A DNA stretch of 64,000 nt from Gemmatimonadetes bacterium T265 (GTDB lineage: Bacteria; Gemmatimonadota; Gemmatimonadetes; Gemmatimonadales; Gemmatimonadaceae), in assembly GCA_019973575.1 (NCBI GenBank), contig BPUI01000001.1, positions 806,001-870,000 on the forward strand, in the 5' to 3' direction. Numbering within the stretch: position 1 is the stretch's first letter; each line of letters opens with the position of its first letter. The position numbers were made by a program, and so were the translations under genes. Of this stretch, positions 26,502 to 35,235 are shown piece after piece. The notes under the pieces were generated by a model. It searched no databases, was not told the origin of the DNA, and saw only the letters and a list, made by a program, of their open reading frames with translations.

Positions 26502-27002
26502 CTACCGCCGTCCGGGCCGCAGCGGCCGCAACACGACGCCGAGGCGCGCGCCGCCTCCGACGCCGGCTTCGATCGCCGGCACGACGCGCCCGAGTGGCCG
26601 TCCCTCAAGCCCGAGCCCCGCGAGGACGAACGTCCGGGGACGCGCCGTGCGTTCGACGCGGACCGCCAGGCCGCCCGTGGCGTAGATGCCGCGCGGCGCC
26701 TGGCGGAGTGGGTCGAGCAAGAAGCGGCCAATCCCGGCGACTTCGCCCACCGCGCGGCCTCCGCTCCCCGTCGTCGCCCCGACGCCCGCGACTAGGCCGA
26801 GGCGCGCGTAGAGCCCGGCGTCGCCTTCGAGCCCCGCGCTCAACAGGCCGAGGGTGTGCGGGCCGACGACGGCCGTCGCGCCCACGCTCGGCCGCAGGCC
26901 GAAACCCGCAGTGCGTGCCGTGCCCGGTTGCGCGCCCGCGACCCGTGCCACACCAACGACTGCGGCGAGCAGAGCCGCGGTCAGCGCGCGCGCTCGCGCC
27001 AC
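26502..27002 (-). CDS. Exported protein, possibly a small beta-barrel
   Basis: A 166-residue protein with a signal peptide ending near VAGAQPGTART. The mature part is Gly-rich with alternating hydrophobic residues (GLLSAGLEGDAGLYARLGLVAGVGA, FVLAGLGLEG, EAGVGGGARLGVVL), a pattern of short beta strands as in small outer-membrane proteins. The GTG at 27002 overlaps the end of the phosphatidyltransferase gene by 22 nt. No known family is recognised, and function is unknown. Confidence 0.55.
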   Translation of the reverse strand: MARARALTAALLAAVVGVARVAGAQPGTARTAGFGLRPSVGATAVVGPHTLGLLSAGLEGDAGLYARLGLVAGVGATTGSGGRAVGEVAGIGRFLLDPLRQAPRGIYATGGLAVRVERTARPRTFVLAGLGLEGRPLGRVVPAIEAGVGGGARLGVVLRPLRPGRR

Positions 27003-27538
27003 AAGAGCAGCGTGTAGTCCACCGTGGCCGCGATCGCGAGCAGCAGCACGGCCAGTACGAGCCACGGCGCGAGGCGCGGCACGAGGATGAGCGCGAACAG
27101 CGTCGCGAGCTGGAAGCCGGTGACGACCTTGCCGAGCGGGCGGGCGCGGAAGCGCACCGGGCGGAGCCAGGCGATCGAGCGTGCGACGAAGAAGCCGATC
27201 ACCGTCATCACGTCGCGGAGCAGGAGCGCGAACGCCTGCCAGAGCGTGAGCTCCCGGTGTGCCACGAACGTCGCGACGGCCGCGAGCACGAAGATGCGGT
27301 CCGCGATGGGGTCGAGCAGCGCGCCCCAGCGTGTGACCGCGTTGCGCCGTCGCGCGAGCCAGCCGTCGAGGAAGTCGGTGACTGACGCCACCCCGACGTA
27401 GGCGAGTTGTTGGGCCGGGCCGGTCGAGGTGACGAAGCCCGCGGCGAGCGCGACGCGCGACAGCGAGACGACGTTGGGCAGCGTCCACAACGTCGTCGAT
27501 GCCGGCGGGGCCGGCGTGGCGGCGGGGGTGGACGGCAT
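26981..27538 (-). CDS. CDP-alcohol phosphatidyltransferase (PgsA-like)
   Basis: A 185-residue integral membrane enzyme of phospholipid synthesis that moves a phosphatidyl group from CDP-diacylglycerol to an alcohol, often glycerol-3-phosphate. The family signature D-G-x2-A-R-x8-G-x3-D-x3-D is exact: DGWLARRRNAVTRWGALLDPIAD. Several hydrophobic helices follow. The start is ATG 27538, giving a normal N-terminus (LWTLPNVVSLSRVALA). The alcohol substrate cannot be decided from sequence alone, so no gene symbol is given. It is divergent from the AdoMetDC-like gene. Confidence 0.85.
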   Translation of the reverse strand: MPSTPAATPAPPASTTLWTLPNVVSLSRVALAAGFVTSTGPAQQLAYVGVASVTDFLDGWLARRRNAVTRWGALLDPIADRIFVLAAVATFVAHRELTLWQAFALLLRDVMTVIGFFVARSIAWLRPVRFRARPLGKVVTGFQLATLFALILVPRLAPWLVLAVLLLAIAATVDYTLLLWRERAR

Positions 27539-27664
27539 GCGCGAGAAGCTATCGCGCCCGAGCGTCCGCGCGCGCCCCCGAGCGCGCGTGCTACGCCCCC
27601 TGCCGCGCGCGAGGGTGGGTCCGTAACGTGCCCGTGCGCCCCACCATCCGCCGCCGGCCTTCGC

Positions 27665-28015
27665 TTGCCCCCCGCGTTCACGCACTTGCTCGCCGACTTC
27701 GCCGGAGTTCCCGCCGTGCAGCTCACCGACCGCACGCTCGTGGGCGGGTTGATCGTCGCGGCGGCCGGTGCGGCGGGGTTGAGCGCGATCGCGGGGGCGG
27801 GCAGCCCGGTCGTGCGCACGCTGCCGTCGGGCGGAATTGCGGCCGCACTCCTCCTCGGGAGCTGTCACATCATCGTGCACACGCGCCCCGACGACGGCGT
27901 GCTGCTGCTCGACGTGCTCGCCCCGCAGGCGGGAGACCCGCGCAAGGCGGCCGACGTGTTCGCGCGCCGCCTGACCGCGCGCTCGGTGCACACCGAGGCG
28001 CACGCGCGCGGGTGA
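27665..28015 (+). CDS. S-adenosylmethionine decarboxylase-like protein lacking the pyruvoyl serine
   Basis: About 116 residues if started at TTG 27665; no ATG or GTG fits the homology and the start is uncertain. The sequence follows bacterial AdoMet decarboxylase (SpeD/SpeH) along its length: THLLADFAG, LPSGGIAAALLLGSCHIIVHTRPDDG, DVLAPQAGDPRKA and a VHTEAHARG end matching the family's VHVVEHERG. In active enzymes the cleavage segment is SESH, with the Ser becoming pyruvoyl; here it reads GSCH, so that position is Cys, and the later active-site Cys (FTCG) is also missing. The conserved His of HT is kept. Probably non-catalytic or repurposed. Its stop overlaps the next ATG (TGATG). Confidence 0.65.
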   Translation: MPPAFTHLLADFAGVPAVQLTDRTLVGGLIVAAAGAAGLSAIAGAGSPVVRTLPSGGIAAALLLGSCHIIVHTRPDDGVLLLDVLAPQAGDPRKAADVFARRLTARSVHTEAHARG

Positions 28016-29583
28016 TGGCCGCGGTCGTTGTCGTCCCGACGCTCGAACCCGCGGTGGCGGGCTACGTCGCCACCGCGCTGCTCGCCGTCGCATGGGACGT
28101 GACCTACGCGGGGCGCATCGCGCAGCTGCGCCGCGCGCCGCGTGCGCTCGCCTTCCTGAGCGGCGTCTGCGGCCTGCTCGTCGCGCCCGCCTACCTCACG
28201 CACATCGCGGGGAGCACGCTCTACGGCGGGCGCGCGGTGAACAGCGTGGCGTGGCTGTGGCCGCTCGCGACGTTGCTCGTGCTCGCGCAGGCGGCGTACG
28301 CGACGGGGCGCCGGCTCGTCACACCGCTCGTCGGCGTCCCGCTCCTCTTCTACGACCTGCTCGTCGCCGCGGTCGCGCTCGCGCGCTACCTCGTCGAGCG
28401 CGGGGTCGAGCCGCCGGGCGTGCTCCTCTCCCTCTCTGCGGCCCAGGCCACAGTGCTCGGCACGGTGCTCGGCGAGGCGGCGCTCGTCTCGCCGCTCGCG
28501 GTGCTCGTGCCGCTGCTCGTGCCCGCCTACCCCGCGCGGTGGCGGCTCACGCGGGCGACGCGGGCGCTGATCTCGGTGTCGGCCGCGTTCGTCGCCGGCG
28601 TGACGGCGCTGGAGTTGCCGCGCGCGACGGCGGCGGTCGGGAGCTACGCGCCCTACCGCGCGGAGCGGCTCAGCGAGCGCCCGAACGGCGACCTCGCGGT
28701 CGGGCTCGCGATGCTCACGCACCTGGCCGGGCCGCCGCCGGCGCTCACGGTGCGCAACGACGGCCCGCTACTCGACTCGGTCGACGTGGACGCCGTGCAC
28801 GTGAGGCTGCGGCCGGGCGGGCTCGCGCTCACCGCGCTCGACTCGCTCGCGGGCGTGCTCGAGCCGGCGCGGCGCGACAGCACGCTGCTCGTCGTCTCGC
28901 TCGACTACGATCCGGGCGACGCGGCCCGGCGGCGCGCTGACCCGGCGGGGTTCGACGCGCGGCGGCTCGCGCTCGTCGACCGCGCGGCGCGCGCGCTCCG
29001 CCCGGACATCCTGCTCCCCGCGGGCGCGCCCTATGGCGACGCTGCCGACGACGTGGGGCGCCTCACCCCGGCCGAGTGGGAACGGTTCCTGACCGCGGCG
29101 GCGGCGCGGGCGCACGCGGTCAACCGGCGCATCCGCGTCGCCGTGGCCGCGGGCGACTACGGCGCGGCCGACAGCACGCTCTGGGCGTGGGCGGCGTCGC
29201 GGGTGTCGTCACTCGACGTGGTGGGCTTCACGGTGCGGCCGTCGTTCACGGGCGCGGGCGGGGTGGATGCGCGCCTCCGTGCGGCCGAACGCTGGGCGCG
29301 CGCGGCGGTGGCGGCGCCCAACGCGCCGGCGCGGCCCAAGGAGCAGTGGGTGTTCGACGTACGGGGGTTTCCCGTCGCGCACGGGGCGGCGAGCCAGGAA
29401 GGCGTGGTGTGGCACACGATCGCCTGGGCGAGCGCGCGGCCGGGGGTGGCCGGTGTGCTCGTCGGCGAGCCCGGGGATTACACGGAGATGACCGGGTTGC
29501 GCGGGGCGAACGGCGCACTGCGGCCGGCGATCGGGGCGGTTCGGCGGGCGCTGCGGGGGTTGCGGGAAGCGGTGGCGCCGTAG
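28015..29583 (+). CDS. Polytopic membrane protein with C-terminal TIM-barrel-like domain
   Basis: A 522-residue protein. Residues 1 to about 205 contain six or seven hydrophobic helices. The following roughly 300 residues are soluble and alternate beta/alpha (STLLVVSLDYDPGD, RPDILLPAGAPYGDAADD, IRVAVAAGDYGAADSTLWAW, LDVVGFTVRPSF, EQWVFDVRGFP, GVAGVLVGEPGDY), the rhythm of a glycoside-hydrolase-like TIM barrel on the external face. I cannot assign a glycosidase family or catalytic pair. Translation is coupled to the AdoMetDC-like gene through TGATG, so the two proteins probably act together. Polysaccharide processing is only a guess. Confidence 0.6.
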   Translation: MAAVVVVPTLEPAVAGYVATALLAVAWDVTYAGRIAQLRRAPRALAFLSGVCGLLVAPAYLTHIAGSTLYGGRAVNSVAWLWPLATLLVLAQAAYATGRRLVTPLVGVPLLFYDLLVAAVALARYLVERGVEPPGVLLSLSAAQATVLGTVLGEAALVSPLAVLVPLLVPAYPARWRLTRATRALISVSAAFVAGVTALELPRATAAVGSYAPYRAERLSERPNGDLAVGLAMLTHLAGPPPALTVRNDGPLLDSVDVDAVHVRLRPGGLALTALDSLAGVLEPARRDSTLLVVSLDYDPGDAARRRADPAGFDARRLALVDRAARALRPDILLPAGAPYGDAADDVGRLTPAEWERFLTAAAARAHAVNRRIRVAVAAGDYGAADSTLWAWAASRVSSLDVVGFTVRPSFTGAGGVDARLRAAERWARAAVAAPNAPARPKEQWVFDVRGFPVAHGAASQEGVVWHTIAWASARPGVAGVLVGEPGDYTEMTGLRGANGALRPAIGAVRRALRGLREAVAP

Positions 29584-29587
29584 GCTC

Positions 29588-30004
29588 CTACCCCTGCGAA
29601 TCCGCCGCCAGCCCTCCCAGGGCCGCATCCCCCGCCCCCTGCCGCGGCGCGTCGGCCGGGGCTCGGCTCATGATCCCGTCGGCCGCCGAGCGCACGCGCC
29701 GAGCGTAAGCCTCGGGCGCCTCCCCGTCGAGCCGAGCCGGGAGCACGAGGCGGCGGTCGTCGGGCTGCGCGCTGTCGGGCGCGTTGGTCATGCGGTCGGC
29801 GCCGAGCATCGAGACGGCGTTCTCGAACCGCTCGACCGCGTCGAGGACGTCGGCGAGCGCGTCGGGGTCCTCGTCGCCGGTCACGTCCACGCCGCGCTGG
29901 CGGAGCTGCGAGTACGCGACGTCGGCGGCCCGCTGGCGGTCCTGGTCGCGGTGCGGGTTGAGCGCCTGCTGGCGCGCTTCGGATCGATCGGACTGGTCGG
30001 CCAT
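29588..30004 (-). CDS. Hypothetical acidic soluble protein
   Basis: A 138-residue charged protein starting MADQSDRSEARQQALN. It has a helical core (AADVAYSQLRQRGVDVTGDEDPDALADVLDAVERFENAVSML) and flexible ends. No signal peptide or membrane segment is seen. The ATG at 30004 is preferred over an upstream in-frame ATG because homologous-looking, charged sequence begins there. It is convergent with the preceding membrane protein gene (4-nt gap). No family is recognised. Confidence 0.55.
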   Translation of the reverse strand: MADQSDRSEARQQALNPHRDQDRQRAADVAYSQLRQRGVDVTGDEDPDALADVLDAVERFENAVSMLGADRMTNAPDSAQPDDRRLVLPARLDGEAPEAYARRVRSAADGIMSRAPADAPRQGAGDAALGGLAADSQG

Positions 30005-30091
30005 GCGGAAGGTCAGGGTAAGAGATGCCCGCGCGCGGTTCACATTCGGTGCCGGCGCCCCGGGCCGCGGCGAGCCGTCGACCACGGCGGA

Positions 30092-30349
30092 CTAACGCTG
30101 CCAGCTGAGCGCGAAGAGCGCCGCGTCGGGGAGGATGTACCAGTCGGGTGGCACTTCCCACACGCGGCGGATCGCCTCGGCCGAGGCGAAGATCAGGCAG
30201 CGCGTCCCGCGCGCGCCCGGCACCTGCGAGCCGCTGCACTCGGTCACCGTCCACTCGACGCCCGACTGCACCAGCACGCGCCGCCGGGGGCGCGGCTCGC
30301 CTCGTGGGGGGGCGCCGGGCGAGTCGGCGGGGACGTCGGAGTGGTGCAT
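30092..30349 (-). CDS. Hypothetical small protein
   Basis: An 85-residue protein. The first 25 residues are Pro/Arg-rich and disordered; the rest is ordered (RRRVLVQSGVEWTVTECSG, RCLIFASAEAIRRVWEVPPDWYILPDAALFALSWQR). A GAGG ribosome site precedes the ATG at 30349. The ending with W-x-x-LPDAAL-x-LSW resembles a short unnamed family seen in GC-rich bacteria, but I cannot name it. No membrane segment or signal peptide. Confidence 0.55.
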   Translation of the reverse strand: MHHSDVPADSPGAPPRGEPRPRRRVLVQSGVEWTVTECSGSQVPGARGTRCLIFASAEAIRRVWEVPPDWYILPDAALFALSWQR

Positions 30350-30429
30350 GCTATCGTACCTCGCACGGGGCGCGCCGGACACCGTCGGTTGGAACAGAAT
30401 TCCCGGACTGGCCGGGCGCCCTCGCCTCC

Positions 30430-30984
30430 TCAGACGCTGAACGCGCGGCGGATTTCGCCGACCAACCCGTCCGGCGCGTGCGCCGCGTCGACGGTCAGCA
30501 CCGGCGCCGGCTCGGCGTCGTCGGGCAGCTCGAGCGTCGCGATCTGGCTTGCGAGCAGCGCCGGTGCGAAGAAGTGGCCGGGCCGCCCGGCGAGCCGGTT
30601 TGCCAACAGCGCGGGGTCCGCGCGCAGGTAGACGAAGCGTACGGCCCCGGCCGGCGCCCCGGCCGGCACGAGCGCGCCCCGGTACGCGTGCTTGAGCGCC
30701 GAACAGGCGAGCACGGCGGGCGCGTCCGCGGCGACGGCGCGCGCGATGATCGTAGCGAGCGCGGCGAGCCACGGCGCGCGGTCCGCGTCGGTCAGCGGAA
30801 TGCCGGCGTGCATGCGCGCGACGTTCGCGGGCGGGTGGTACGCGTCGCCTTCGTAGAACGGCCAGCCGAGGGCAACGGCGAGGCGCGTCCCGACGAGGGA
30901 CTTCCCGGAGCCGGCAGGGCCCATGAGGACGACGACCGTCGGCGGGACGGTCACCGGCGGGATCGACGTGTCGGCGCTTACCAT
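30430..30984 (-). CDS. gntK: Gluconokinase
   Basis: A 184-residue cytoplasmic kinase converting D-gluconate to 6-phosphogluconate for the pentose phosphate or Entner-Doudoroff route. The P-loop is MGPAGSGKS; the family blocks EGDAYHPPANVARMHAGIPLTDADRAPWL and ACSALKHAYR are diagnostic of GntK-type gluconokinases. The length is normal. It is divergent from a 6-phosphogluconolactonase-like gene 69 bp away, an arrangement that fits sugar-lactone hydrolysis followed by phosphorylation. Confidence 0.9.
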   Translation of the reverse strand: MVSADTSIPPVTVPPTVVVLMGPAGSGKSLVGTRLAVALGWPFYEGDAYHPPANVARMHAGIPLTDADRAPWLAALATIIARAVAADAPAVLACSALKHAYRGALVPAGAPAGAVRFVYLRADPALLANRLAGRPGHFFAPALLASQIATLELPDDAEPAPVLTVDAAHAPDGLVGEIRRAFSV

Positions 30985-31053
30985 GTACGATCTAAGCCCC
31001 CCGGGGCGCGGTCACATTCACGCAAGTTTACAAGCTCACATGAGGCGAATCTC

Positions 31054-32220
31054 GTGAACCGTCGCGACTTCCTGGGCGACCTCGTCGTTTCGACCGCCGG
31101 CGTGGCCGCGTGGCTCCGGGGCCGCCCGCTCCGCCCTCGCGCCGACGACGGCCTTCTCGTCTACGTCGGCACGTACACCGACAAGGGGCGGACCGACGGA
31201 ATCTTTTGCTACCGCATGGACCTGCGGACGGGGGCCTGGCGCCCGGCCGGCGCGACGGCGGCGGGCCCGAACCCGTCGTTCCTCGCCCTGCACCCGCAGG
31301 GGCGCGTGCTCTACGCGGTCAACGAGGTCGAGCAGTACGAGGGCGCGGCGTCGGGGGCGGTGAGCGCGTTCGCGATCGATCCGGCGTCCGGCGCCCTCAC
31401 GTTGCTCGGGCGGCGCGCCTCGCGCGGCGGGGCGCCGTGCTACGTGTCGGTGGACCGCGCCGGGCGGTTCGCGCTCGTCGCCAACTACGTCGGCGGCAAC
31501 GTCGCGGCCTTCCCGCTCGGCGCCGACGGCGCGCTCGGCGGGGCCGCGCAGGTGCTGCAGCACACGGGAACCGGCCCGCGTGCGGACCGCCAAGAGAAGC
31601 CGCACGCGCACAGCATCGTCCCCGATCCGTCCGACCGCTTCGCCCTCTCTGCGGACCTCGGCGCGGACCGGATCTACGTCTACGCGCTCGGCGGCGGCGC
31701 GGCCCCGCTCGCCCCCGCGGCGGCTCCCGAGGTGGCCGTGAGCCCCGGCGCGGGCCCGCGACACATCGCGTTCCACCCGTCGGGGCGCTTCGTCTACGTC
31801 GCCGACGAACTGGAGCTGACGGTCCGGGCGTTCCGCTTCGACCCCGCGACGGGGGCGCTGGCGGCGGTCGAGACGGTCCCGCTGGTGGAGGGCGCCGCAG
31901 GCGGCGACCGCACGGCGGCCGACCTGCACCTCGCGCCGTCGGGGCGCTTCCTGTACGCGTCGGTGCGCGGCGCCGATGTGCTGGCGGTCTTCGCCGTGGA
32001 CCAGACCACGGGCAAGCTCACGCCCGTGCAGCACGTCTCGACCGGCGGGCACTGGCCGCGCAACTTCGGGCTGGACCCGTCGGGGAGGTTCCTGTACGCG
32101 GCGAACCAGCGGTCGGACTCGGTCGTCGGGTTCCGGGTGGATTCCGACAGCGGGCGCCTAACGCCGAGCGGGGTGAGCGTGGAGGTCGGGGCGCCGGTGT
32201 GTGTCCGATTCGTGGCGTAG
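31054..32220 (+). CDS. Lactonase-family (YbhE/Pgl-type) beta-propeller protein with Tat-like signal
   Basis: A 388-residue seven-bladed propeller of the lactonase family (COG2706). Repeated blade motifs such as LHPQGRVLYAVNEV, HPSGRFVYVADE, APSGRFLYASVRG and DPSGRFLYAANQ recur. The N-terminus MNRRDFLGDLVVSTAGVAAW carries the RRDFL twin-arginine motif, so the enzyme is probably exported. The GTG start at 31054 keeps that motif. Family members hydrolyse 6-phosphogluconolactone or related sugar lactones; an exported form with gluconokinase next door suggests periplasmic gluconolactone use, an inference. The 3' end precedes a long palindrome. Confidence 0.82.
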   Translation: MNRRDFLGDLVVSTAGVAAWLRGRPLRPRADDGLLVYVGTYTDKGRTDGIFCYRMDLRTGAWRPAGATAAGPNPSFLALHPQGRVLYAVNEVEQYEGAASGAVSAFAIDPASGALTLLGRRASRGGAPCYVSVDRAGRFALVANYVGGNVAAFPLGADGALGGAAQVLQHTGTGPRADRQEKPHAHSIVPDPSDRFALSADLGADRIYVYALGGGAAPLAPAAAPEVAVSPGAGPRHIAFHPSGRFVYVADELELTVRAFRFDPATGALAAVETVPLVEGAAGGDRTAADLHLAPSGRFLYASVRGADVLAVFAVDQTTGKLTPVQHVSTGGHWPRNFGLDPSGRFLYAANQRSDSVVGFRVDSDSGRLTPSGVSVEVGAPVCVRFVA

Positions 32221-32255
32221 CATCGGGGTAGCACGGGATCGGCGGGGCGGGGCTG

Positions 32256-32578
32256 TCGGGGCGGGTAGGGCGACGGGTGGGGCGTGGGTAGGCGGGCGCG
32301 CCAGGTGGGCGCTCGCGGGCAGGTCGTTGAGGCGGTTCCGAACACGGCGGGGCGGAGCAATCGGAGCGGGGCCACGGGGCGGGACGAGCGGCCGGCTGCA
32401 CGACCGGATGAGGGCAGCTCCTCCCGGCGGTGCCCGACCCAGCTGCCACTCCCGCCCGGCGGTACGGGCCTCGTAAGTCTTGCTCCGCCCTTCCTGCCCC
32501 GCCCCGACGACCTGCCCGCGTGAGCCGACCTGGCACGCCCGCCCGCCCACGCCCTACCCGTCGCCCTTCCCGCCCCGA
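32256..32578. repeat. Long imperfect inverted repeat (about 320 bp)
   Basis: The 385-bp gap between two convergent genes is almost filled by an imperfect palindrome. The left arm (about 32256-32360) matches the reverse complement of the right arm (about 32480-32578): both read TCGGGGCGGG...GGGCGACGGGT...GGGCGTGGG, then CAGGT, GCGGGCAGGTCGT and GGCGGAGCAA. A small core stem, GGCAGCT (32413-32419) with AGCTGCC (32441-32447), lies at the centre. No transposase or clear target duplication is seen. It could be a MITE-like element, a bidirectional terminator or a structured RNA locus. Both strands contain short frames that translate similarly because of the symmetry; they are not genes. Confidence 0.75.
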
Positions 32579-32605
32579 ACTACTAGTCCCGCTCGGGGCC
32601 GGTGC

Positions 32606-35224
32606 TTACGTGGCGCCTCGTACCACCCCCTCCACCCTCCCCCCGAGAAAGTGCCCCTCCGCGAACGCCCTCACCTCCTCCCTCGTCACCCCTCGCACCC
32701 TCCCCTCGTACTCGTCCAACTCGTGCAGCCCCGCCCCCGCCTGCCACGCGTCGAGCACGTCGGCGAGCACCGCCCCCCCTCCCTGCCGCGCGATGGCGTG
32801 TGTGCCTAACGCGTAGGTCTGCGCTCGCGCCAGCTCGTCCGCCGTCACCCCGTCCGCCGCCAGCTTCGCGAACTCCGCGAGCAGCCCCTCGCGCGCCTCG
32901 TCCTCGCGGCCGGGCGACGTGGCGATGTAGGCGCCGAACGTCCCCGCCAGCCGCCGCGGCGCGCCGAACGCGTGCACCGTGTAGGCGAGCGACCGCCGGT
33001 CGCGGAGCTCGTCGAAGAAGCGGCCGCCGAGCCCGCTCGCGATGCCGGCGAGGAGCTGCGCGGCGAAGCGCGCCGGGTCGGGGCGGGCCGCGCCGGGGAA
33101 GAGCAGCGCGAGTGCGGTCTGCCGCTTGTCGCGCGCCTCCGCGTTCACGACGACCCCGTCGGGCCAGCCGGGCGCGGCGACCGCCTGCGCGTCGGCCATG
33201 CGCAGCGAGCCGAACGCCCCCGCGACCAGCGCCGCGGCCTCCGCGGGGTCGACGTCCCCGACGACCGCGAGGGCCCACGCGCCGCCCCCGACGAGCGCCG
33301 CGTGCCGTGCGCGCACGCGGTCGGGCGTTAGGCGCGCGAGCGACGCCTCCGTGCCGCCGGTGGGCCGCCCGTACGGATGCCCCGCGAACGCCGCCTCGGT
33401 CGCGAGCCGCAGCGGCCAGCGGTACATGTCGTCGCGCAGGGTGCGTGCGTCCTGCACGAGCACCCCGCGCTCGGTCTCGACCGCCGCGTCGGGGAAGGTC
33501 GCGCGCTGGACGACGTCGGCGAGCAGCTCGGCGGCCGCGGCGACGTTCGCGGTCGGCACCGAAATCCCCCACCCCACGCTCTCCTGCCCCGCGCTCGCCC
33601 CCACGCTCCCGCCGAGCCGCTCGGCGTCTTCCGCGACCGCAGCGGCCGGGCGGGTCGCGGTGCCCTTGACGCTCGCGGCGGCCGTGAGCGCGGTGAGGCC
33701 CGCCTCGCCGTCCGGCTCGGTCACGGCGCCGCCCAACGCGGAGGCGGCCAGGTGGACGATCCGCAGCCCCGGCTTCGGCACGACGAGCACCGGCACGCCG
33801 GCGTCGGTGCGGAAGACGTGCACGCCCGCCTCGACCCGCTCGAGCGCGGGGGCGGGGGCGATGACCGCGGGCGCCGGGGGCGGCGATGGTTCGGGGGTGA
33901 CGGCGGCCGGGGCGCCCGCGATCTCGCCGAAGAACGCGGCCGCGTCGGCGGCGACGGGCGCGCTCCCCCGCGGGCGGTAGACGACCGCGGCGGCCGCCTC
34001 GGGCGCGAGCCAGCGGCGCGCCGCGTCGGCGACCTCGTCGGGCGTCGCGGCGAGGAGCGCCGCGCGGTACGCCTCGCCGCGCTCCCAGCCGCCTAACGAT
34101 TCCCACTCCGCGAGCCAGCTCGCCTGCCCCTCCATCGTCTCGAGCCGGCGGAGCGCGCGCGCGTCGAGGATGCGCTGCACCCGGTCGAGCTCGTCGGGCG
34201 GGACGCCGTTCGCGCGCAGGCCGCCGACCTCCGCCCACGCCGCCCGCGCGGCGTCGGCCAGCCGCGCCGGGTCGCCCTCCGCGTGCACGACGAACACCCC
34301 GAGCTCGACCGGCGTGCTGTCGTAGGCCGAGACGGAGGCGGCGAGCGAGCGCTCGCGCACGGCGCGGTAGAGGCGGGAGGCGCGGCCGGTGCCTAACACC
34401 GCGGCGGCGAGGTCGAGCCGCGGCGTGTCGGGGTCGAAGGTGCCCGGGGTGCGCCAGCCGAGGGCGAGCTGCGACTGCCGCACGTCGCCGTCCAGCTCGC
34501 GGTAGCGCGGGCCGGGGGCGACGGGGCCGTCCTCCGCGGGGCCGCGGTCGCGTGGCACGGGGCCGTCTGGCAGGGAGCCGTAGCACCGCTCCACCTCGGC
34601 CAGCGCGTCGTCCGGGTCCACGTCGCCGACGACGGCGAGCACGGTGTTGGACGGGCGGTAGTAGGTGCGGTAGAAGCCCTCGACGTCGGCGCGCGTGAGC
34701 CGCCGCAGCCCGTCCTCCGTGCCGATTCGCCAGCGGCGTACGCGGTGGCGGTCGTGCAGGAGGGCGTAGAGCGACTCGACCGTCACCGCCGACGGGTTGT
34801 CGAGCTTGCGCTTCGCCTCCTGGATGATGACCTCGAGTTCCTTCGCGAGCTCGCCCGCGTCGACGAGCGAGTGCGCGTAGGCGTCGGCCTGGATGTCGAG
34901 CCCCTCACGGAAGCCCGACGCGGGGAGCACGGCGTAGTAGCTCGTGTGGTCGTAGATCGTGTGTGCGTTGAGGTAGCCGCCCTCGGCCTTGGTCTGCTTC
35001 GCGATCTCGCCCACGCCGCGCCGCGGGGTGCCCTTGAAGAACATGTGCTCGAGCACGTGCGCGACGCCGACGACGGGATCCGGTTCGTCGAAGTAGCCGG
35101 CGGCGACGAAGGTGTTGATCGCGACGACGGGGGCGGAGGGGTCCTGCCTCACGACGACGCGGAGGCCGTTGGCGAGGCGGTGGCGGCGGACGGAGGCGGG
35201 GTCGAACAGCGGGGCGACGGGCAC
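32606..35224 (-). CDS. M16-family zinc peptidase, two-domain
   Basis: An 872-residue insulinase-like (M16) protease with two homologous halves. The N-terminal half has the inverted zinc motif H56-V-L-E59-H60 (HVLEHMFFKG) and a downstream Glu in the EVIIQEAKRKLDNPS helix. The C-terminal half (from about 450) keeps the fold, including the RSLAYTVHAF block, but lacks HxxEH, as is usual. Such enzymes degrade peptides or process secreted precursors; no signal peptide is seen on the chosen GTG start (35224), 11 nt after the permease stop. It ends the TPR/ABC-2 operon. Several LG or LT pairs are coded by the GTTAGGC motif or its complement. Confidence 0.9.
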   Translation of the reverse strand: MPVAPLFDPASVRRHRLANGLRVVVRQDPSAPVVAINTFVAAGYFDEPDPVVGVAHVLEHMFFKGTPRRGVGEIAKQTKAEGGYLNAHTIYDHTSYYAVLPASGFREGLDIQADAYAHSLVDAGELAKELEVIIQEAKRKLDNPSAVTVESLYALLHDRHRVRRWRIGTEDGLRRLTRADVEGFYRTYYRPSNTVLAVVGDVDPDDALAEVERCYGSLPDGPVPRDRGPAEDGPVAPGPRYRELDGDVRQSQLALGWRTPGTFDPDTPRLDLAAAVLGTGRASRLYRAVRERSLAASVSAYDSTPVELGVFVVHAEGDPARLADAARAAWAEVGGLRANGVPPDELDRVQRILDARALRRLETMEGQASWLAEWESLGGWERGEAYRAALLAATPDEVADAARRWLAPEAAAAVVYRPRGSAPVAADAAAFFGEIAGAPAAVTPEPSPPPAPAVIAPAPALERVEAGVHVFRTDAGVPVLVVPKPGLRIVHLAASALGGAVTEPDGEAGLTALTAAASVKGTATRPAAAVAEDAERLGGSVGASAGQESVGWGISVPTANVAAAAELLADVVQRATFPDAAVETERGVLVQDARTLRDDMYRWPLRLATEAAFAGHPYGRPTGGTEASLARLTPDRVRARHAALVGGGAWALAVVGDVDPAEAAALVAGAFGSLRMADAQAVAAPGWPDGVVVNAEARDKRQTALALLFPGAARPDPARFAAQLLAGIASGLGGRFFDELRDRRSLAYTVHAFGAPRRLAGTFGAYIATSPGREDEAREGLLAEFAKLAADGVTADELARAQTYALGTHAIARQGGGAVLADVLDAWQAGAGLHELDEYEGRVRGVTREEVRAFAEGHFLGGRVEGVVRGAT

Positions 35225-35235
35225 GCGGGCGTGGC

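Noticed and set aside
32256-32550. Small genes on both strands within the palindrome
   Set aside because: The two translations are similar because the DNA is self-complementary; no ribosome site or domain supports them.
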